Assembly: GCA_910584205.1 (NCBI GenBank)
Contig: CAJUAA010000005.1
Span: forward strand, 62,001-126,000
Reading direction: 5' to 3'
Origin: an uncultured Lachnospiraceae bacterium
Lineage (GTDB): Bacteria > Bacillota > Clostridia > Lachnospirales > Lachnospiraceae
Length of the DNA stretch: 64,000 bases
Notes under the pieces: generated by a model
Database searches by the model: none
Told to the model about the DNA's origin: nothing
Seen by the model: the letters and a program-made list of their open reading frames with translations, nothing else
Translations under genes and position numbers: made by a program
Part shown: positions 60,183 through 64,000 of the stretch, piece after piece
Position numbering within the stretch: the first letter of the stretch is position 1
How the letters are laid out: every line of letters begins with the position of its first letter

Positions 60183-61439
60183 ATGGATCAGAGACTGTTT
60201 ACGAAAAACTTTGCGCTCCTGGTGCTGGGACAGGCAAGTTCGCTGTTTGGAAATTACATCCTGCGTCTGGCACTGTCCATGTATGTGCTGGAGGCGACCA
60301 GTTCGGCGGCTGTGTTTGCGGGGATACTATCCGCCGCGACGGTTCCGACGATCCTTTTGTCGCCCCTTGGCGGCGTCCTTGCGGACCGGGCAGACAGAAA
60401 GAAGGTCATGGTGGCGCTGGATATGCTGACCGGAATGACGGTTCTGTGGGCGGCGGTTCTTTTGTCCGCGGAAAACGCCGTTGGAGTGATCGAGATACTG
60501 CTTGTGATGCTGTCCGTTCTTGGGGCTTTTGAGACGCCTACGGTGCAGGCGTGCATTCCGCAGATGCTGTCGGGCGACAACATAATCAGGGGAAACGCAG
60601 TCGTAAACCAGGTGGCGTCGATTTCTTATCTGACCGCGCCTCTGCTGGGCGGCATCCTGTATACGTCGTTTGGCCTGAAGCCGGTGATGTTTGCAAGTGT
60701 ACTGTGCTTTTTTCTCACGGCGCTGTTGGAATGCTTTATCAGACTGGGATTTCAGAGCCGGGCGTATGGGGGAACGATCTGGTCCATGATAAAGGAGGAT
60801 TTTTTCAGCAGTATCCGGTTTATGACAAAGGAGCGGACGGATGTTATGAAGATGTTGCTTCTGGCGGCGTGTTCCCGTTTCTTTGTCATGGGAGTGTCAC
60901 AGGTGGGGCTTCCCTTTATGATACGGGCGGTTCTTGGGCTGGACGCGGGATATTACGGCGGAGCAGAAAGCGCGCTGGCGGTTGCCACGATTCTGGGAAG
61001 CGCCGCCGCGGGACTTCTCACGGGAAAGTTGAAAAACGGCAGGCTGTCCTTTGCGCTTGCGGCCATCGGCGTCTGCATGCTTCCGGCCGGAGCCGCGTTC
61101 CTTTTTCCGGCCGGTACGGGGGTCCGCTATGCCGTGCTGGCTGCTTCTTTCTGCGGCATGCAGGCGGCAATCAGTATGTTCTCAATTTTTGCGGTATCGG
61201 TGATCCAGCAGAATACTCCGGACCATCTGATCGGGAAAGTGATGGCCTGTACGTCTGCGATCACCATGTGCGCCCAGCCGGTTGGACAGATGGTCTACGG
61301 CTTTCTGTTTGACGGATTCCGCGAAGCGGTTTATCTTGTACTGATTCCGTCCGGTGCGGCGGTATGCCTGATCGGCCTGTGTTCCGCGGGTTTTTTCAGG
61401 AGGATGGAAGAAAGGCGCGGTCTTGCAATCGGAAAATGA
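60183..61439 (+). CDS. MFS transporter, probable drug efflux
   Basis: A 418-residue protein with about 12 hydrophobic segments. FALLVLGQASSLFGNYIL at the start and LGGVLADRADRKKVM between helices 2 and 3 are typical of the macrolide-efflux-like (MFS_3) group, and the C-terminal half has IGKVMACTSAITMCAQPVGQ. AGAGGAGTAACAG is a clear ribosome site. Its TetR neighbour is broken, so it may be unregulated. Substrate unknown. Confidence 0.9.
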   Translation: MDQRLFTKNFALLVLGQASSLFGNYILRLALSMYVLEATSSAAVFAGILSAATVPTILLSPLGGVLADRADRKKVMVALDMLTGMTVLWAAVLLSAENAVGVIEILLVMLSVLGAFETPTVQACIPQMLSGDNIIRGNAVVNQVASISYLTAPLLGGILYTSFGLKPVMFASVLCFFLTALLECFIRLGFQSRAYGGTIWSMIKEDFFSSIRFMTKERTDVMKMLLLAACSRFFVMGVSQVGLPFMIRAVLGLDAGYYGGAESALAVATILGSAAAGLLTGKLKNGRLSFALAAIGVCMLPAGAAFLFPAGTGVRYAVLAASFCGMQAAISMFSIFAVSVIQQNTPDHLIGKVMACTSAITMCAQPVGQMVYGFLFDGFREAVYLVLIPSGAAVCLIGLCSAGFFRRMEERRGLAIGK

Positions 61440-61482
61440 ATGTGATAACCTTAAGGCAGATACAGATGGGGCGAGGTAATTT

Positions 61483-62166
61483 ATGAAACTGTTGGTAATA
61501 GAAGATGATACAGGACTGAACCGCGGGATTTCTTTTGCGCTGGAGCAGGAAGGCTACGAGGTGGCGGGCGCCAGGACGCTGCGGGAGGGATACCGGCTGT
61601 TCGAACGGGAGGCTCCCGCCGCCGTGATCCTGGATTTGAATCTGCCGGACGGAGACGGCGTGGAGTTCTGCCGCAGGATACGGAGCGCGCCGGGGACTGG
61701 CGCCGGGACGGCGATTCTGATGCTCACGGCGCGGGATCTGGAGACTGACGAGATCATGGGGCTTATGAGCGGAGCGGACGACTATATTACAAAACCATTT
61801 TCCCTTTCCGTCCTGAAGCTCCGGCTTCGGAACATCCTGAACAGAAAGGCGGCGGAAGGCGAGCCGGCGGACCAGATGCTCCGATCCGGGGACGTGGAAC
61901 TGGATCTTAAGGCGTTCCGCGCGTTTCTGGACGGGCAGGAGCTGGAACTTGGCAGGACGGAATTCCGGCTGCTCAGATATCTGATGGAGCATAAGAATCA
62001 GGTGCTCTTAAAAGAACAGATTCTGCAGCGCATCTGGGACAGCGATGGGAATTATGTGGAGGAAAATACCCTTTCCGTCAACATCAGCCGGCTGCGGAAG
62101 AAGCTGGGACGGGATCGCATCCGCACGGTTCAGGGGATCGGTTATCTGTGGGAGGAGAATGCATGA
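61483..62166 (+). CDS. OmpR/PhoB-type response regulator (BceR-like)
   Basis: A 227-residue regulator: receiver domain with acidic pocket EDD (7-9), phosphorylated D51 in VILDLNLPDGDG, T82 and K104 (DDYITKPFS), then a winged-helix output domain (LELGRTEFRLLRYLMEH, VEENTLSVNISRLRKKLG, VQGIGYLW). It overlaps the kinase gene by ATGA. A BceR-like palindrome lies before the ABC genes at 63119, its probable target. Confidence 0.94.
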   Translation: MKLLVIEDDTGLNRGISFALEQEGYEVAGARTLREGYRLFEREAPAAVILDLNLPDGDGVEFCRRIRSAPGTGAGTAILMLTARDLETDEIMGLMSGADDYITKPFSLSVLKLRLRNILNRKAAEGEPADQMLRSGDVELDLKAFRAFLDGQELELGRTEFRLLRYLMEHKNQVLLKEQILQRIWDSDGNYVEENTLSVNISRLRKKLGRDRIRTVQGIGYLWEENA

Positions 62167-63104
62167 CGGCGCAGAGGATGATTCTGATACTGACGGTGTG
62201 CCTGATCGTATGCATGGCTGCGCTCATCCTGGGCGCAGCTTATTTTCTGCGGCAGTGGAACCGGCTGGACCAGATTCTGGACAACTTCCGGCAGGGAGAT
62301 CTGGATGAGGGCTCGGAGGGAGAGGACGGTTATCCGGATGTACTGGAGACGCGGGAATCCCGCGTGGTCAGCCAGCTTCGTCAGATCCTGTCGGCGGCGC
62401 GCTTTCAAAAACGGCAGGCTGCAGGAGAGCGGGATCAGGTCATGGCGCTGATCTCGGATCTGTCCCATCAGCTTAAGACGCCGCTTGCCAATATCATCAT
62501 GAATACAGAGCTTCTACAGGATCCGGGGCTCGGGGAGGAGCAGAGGCTTGAATTTTTGAAGCGGACCAGAAGTCAGGCGGATAAGATGCAGTGGCTGATG
62601 GCGGATCTTCTGAAGGCTTCCCGGCTGGAAAACGGCATGATTCAGTTTGAGGCCGGATACGCGGGAATCAAGGAGACCATCGCGCGGGCGGTCAGCTCCG
62701 TCTACGGGCAGGCGTCTTCCAGAGGAATCGAGCTGATCGTAGAGGAGTTTCCGGATGTGCGGCTCTTCCACAACCCGAAGTGGACGGCGGAGGCCATGTC
62801 CAACATTCTGGAAAACGCAGTCAAATATTCGCCTCCGGGAAGCTGTATCCGGCTTTCGCTGGTCAGGCTGGATCTCTATACGAAATTCCAGATTCAGGAC
62901 GAAGGCATCGGCATTCCGGAAAGTGAGTTCAACCGGATCTTCCGGCGGTTTTACCGCGGAAAAGAGGTGGAGCAGCAGGAGGGAAGCGGGCTGGGCCTGT
63001 ATCTGGCGCAGCTGATCCTTAATTGCGAGAAAGGGTACATTACGGTGTCCTCCAGGGTAGGCGGGGGAAGCTGTTTTTCGCTGTTTCTGCTGAATGAAAT
63101 ATGA
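62163..63104 (+). CDS. sensor histidine kinase
   Basis: About 313 residues. One clear N-terminal membrane helix (ILILTVCLIVCMAALILGAAY) is visible and almost no outside domain, so signal input probably comes through the partner ABC transporter, as in Bce systems. H102 in SDLSHQLKTPLANII is phosphorylated; N box SNILENAVKYSPPG, G1 DEGIGIPE, F GRKE region RFYRGK and G2 GSGLGLYLAQ follow. Two helices would be usual for BceS, so the single one is a difference. Confidence 0.93.
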   Translation: MTAQRMILILTVCLIVCMAALILGAAYFLRQWNRLDQILDNFRQGDLDEGSEGEDGYPDVLETRESRVVSQLRQILSAARFQKRQAAGERDQVMALISDLSHQLKTPLANIIMNTELLQDPGLGEEQRLEFLKRTRSQADKMQWLMADLLKASRLENGMIQFEAGYAGIKETIARAVSSVYGQASSRGIELIVEEFPDVRLFHNPKWTAEAMSNILENAVKYSPPGSCIRLSLVRLDLYTKFQIQDEGIGIPESEFNRIFRRFYRGKEVEQQEGSGLGLYLAQLILNCEKGYITVSSRVGGGSCFSLFLLNEI

Positions 63105-63118
63105 TGGAAAGCCGTTTC

Positions 63119-63154
63119 TGACAAAACTGTCACATCTTTTTTCCTCTTCTGTCA
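63119..63154 (+). promoter_or_regulatory. BceR-like operator before the ABC transporter
   Basis: TGACA-AAAC-TGTCA (63119-63132) fits the TNACA-N4-TGTNA type of BceR-class binding site. A further TGTCA half-site stands at 63150-63154, 22 bases downstream of the first TGTCA. A TAAAAT -10 at 63176-63181 lacks a good -35, as expected for an activated promoter. Confidence 0.55.
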
Positions 63155-63216
63155 GGACCCTGTAAGAACCGGCGGATAAAATAAGGGTATATCTACTGGC
63201 AGTGAGGAGGAATCAT

Positions 63217-63921
63217 ATGAAAGCAATTCTGGAGACAAGGGACCTGAAAAAATATTATGGAAACGGCGCTTTGCAGGTGAAAGCCCTGGACGGCGTGGAC
63301 TTACGGATTGAAGAGGGGGAGTTCATTGCGGTTGTGGGGACCTCCGGTTCGGGCAAATCCACGCTTCTGCACATGCTGGGAGGGCTGGATTACGCCACGT
63401 CCGGCACGGTGACCGTGGCGGGCAGGAAGATTTTTGAACTGAATGAAAATGATCTGACGATCTTCCGGAGACGCCAGATCGGTTTTGTGTTCCAGAACTA
63501 CAATCTGGTGCCGATCCTGAGCGTTCAGGAGAATATTCTGCTTCCGCTGGAGCTGGACGGGAGGCGTGCGGACCGGGCCTTTTTGAAAAAGATCGTCCGG
63601 ACGCTGGGACTGGAGGACCGTCTTCTGGATCTTCCGGGACAGCTCTCCGGCGGGCAGCAGCAGCGGGTTGCCATCGCCCGTGCGCTGGTGACCAAGCCGG
63701 CCATCATCCTGGCCGACGAGCCCACCGGAAATCTGGACAGCAAAACGACGCAGGAGGTCCTGGGGCTTCTGAAGCTGACCGGAGAGCAGTTTCATCAGAC
63801 CATCGTGATGATTACCCACAACGAGGCGCTGGCGCAGCTGTGCGACCGGGTCATCCATATGGAGGACGGCAGGATCGTCAGTGACCGTAACCGTGCAGGG
63901 GACGGGGAGGTGCGCGCATGA
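63217..63921 (+). CDS. ABC transporter ATP-binding protein (BceA/MacB type)
   Basis: About 234 residues: KKYYGNGALQVKALDGVDL, VVGTSGSGKSTLLHMLGGLD (Walker A), GFVFQNYNLVPILSVQENI, LSGGQQQRVAIARAL (signature), IILADEPTGNLDSKTTQEVL (Walker B), MITHN (switch). These are the hallmarks of ATPases partnered by FtsX-type permeases in antimicrobial-peptide sensing or export. ATG 63217 follows GTGAGGAGGAA. It overlaps the permease start by 4 bases. Confidence 0.95.
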   Translation: MKAILETRDLKKYYGNGALQVKALDGVDLRIEEGEFIAVVGTSGSGKSTLLHMLGGLDYATSGTVTVAGRKIFELNENDLTIFRRRQIGFVFQNYNLVPILSVQENILLPLELDGRRADRAFLKKIVRTLGLEDRLLDLPGQLSGGQQQRVAIARALVTKPAIILADEPTGNLDSKTTQEVLGLLKLTGEQFHQTIVMITHNEALAQLCDRVIHMEDGRIVSDRNRAGDGEVRA

Positions 63922-64000
63922 AAAACAACAACAGTGCAGTCATCCGAAGGTTATCCGGCCGGTGCATGCGTAAGAACCGGATGAGAAATGTGTTTGCGGC
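63918..64000 (+). CDS. ABC transporter permease, start only
   Basis: The ATG overlaps the ATPase stop (ATGA) and the frame stays open to the window edge, giving about 27 residues (basic, RRLSGRCMRKNRMRNVF), like the cytoplasmic start of FtsX/BceB-type permeases. Identity is inferred mainly from the neighbouring ATPase. Confidence 0.75.
   Translation, partial: MKNNNSAVIRRLSGRCMRKNRMRNVFA

Noticed and set aside
1..64000. CRISPR array, tRNA or rRNA genes
   Set aside because: No regularly spaced short repeats and no tRNA or rRNA-like sequences were noticed on either strand by reading; a tRNAscan or covariance search was not run.

Overview
The window reads as a chromosomal segment of an anaerobic, low-to-mid G+C Firmicute, most likely a Lachnospiraceae-type Clostridium relative. 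The evidence is a single-polypeptide pyruvate:ferredoxin oxidoreductase, the clostridial order nusB-xseA-xseB-ispA-dxs-tlyA-nadK-argR-recN-spoIVB, strong AGGAGG-type ribosome binding sites, and sigma/DUF4179 pairs. Almost every gene is on the + strand; the one clear exception is a TPR-like gene at 53394-54950. No rRNA, tRNA or CRISPR array was seen, and no gap between genes exceeds about 220 bases.

Region 1 (1-30439) is a surface-glycan locus that begins outside the window. Its first ~14 kb is visibly AT-rich and probably acquired, and composition rises toward the right. It holds family 2, 4, 8 and Gtf3-like glycosyltransferases, a CDP-glycerol glycerophosphotransferase-like protein, a TagD-like cytidylyltransferase, a sulfatase-fold phospho-transferase-like protein, TylF, FkbM and DUF268 methyltransferase-type proteins, and a methyltransferase-LicD fusion. 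Together these point to a polymer decorated with O-methyl and phospho-alditol or phosphocholine-like groups. Most of these unrelated enzymes carry the same small Rossmann-like module at one end (GxGxxG near a DN/DK and a WG), which is the unifying feature of the locus. Four copies of an AAA-ATPase/PD-(D/E)XK gene sit inside it, three in tandem. One of the four has lost its Walker A region by a deletion between short direct repeats.

Region 2 (30472-42367) is housekeeping: prfC, an Asp23 protein, then nusB, xseA, xseB, ispA, dxs, tlyA, nadK, argR, recN and spoIVB packed as one likely operon (DNA repair, isoprenoid precursors, NAD kinase, arginine control, sporulation signalling). The usual next gene, spo0A, is not there; a peptidase S51-like gene and a decayed MATE transporter follow instead.

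Region 3 (42440-51634) holds a cytidylate-kinase-like protein, a polar amino-acid ABC transporter with a structured leader, a small XRE regulator, a pentapeptide-repeat protein and the pyruvate:ferredoxin oxidoreductase. Promoters and intrinsic terminators are clear here.

Region 4 (51667-64000) is regulatory and accessory. It contains a sigma factor fused to a membrane helix and a large outside domain, a divergent TPR/hypothetical pair, cysK, a separate ECF sigma plus DUF4179 anti-sigma pair, a chemoreceptor/TetR chimera produced by a deletion, an MFS exporter, and a two-component system followed by a BceAB/MacB-type ABC transporter that runs off the right edge. A BceR-like palindrome lies in front of the ABC genes.

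A recurring theme is decay by deletion: a frameshifted DUF268 gene running into a fucosyltransferase remnant, a deleted ATPase copy, a MATE remnant, and the chemoreceptor/TetR fusion. All calls come from reading the sequence and family knowledge; no database search was run.
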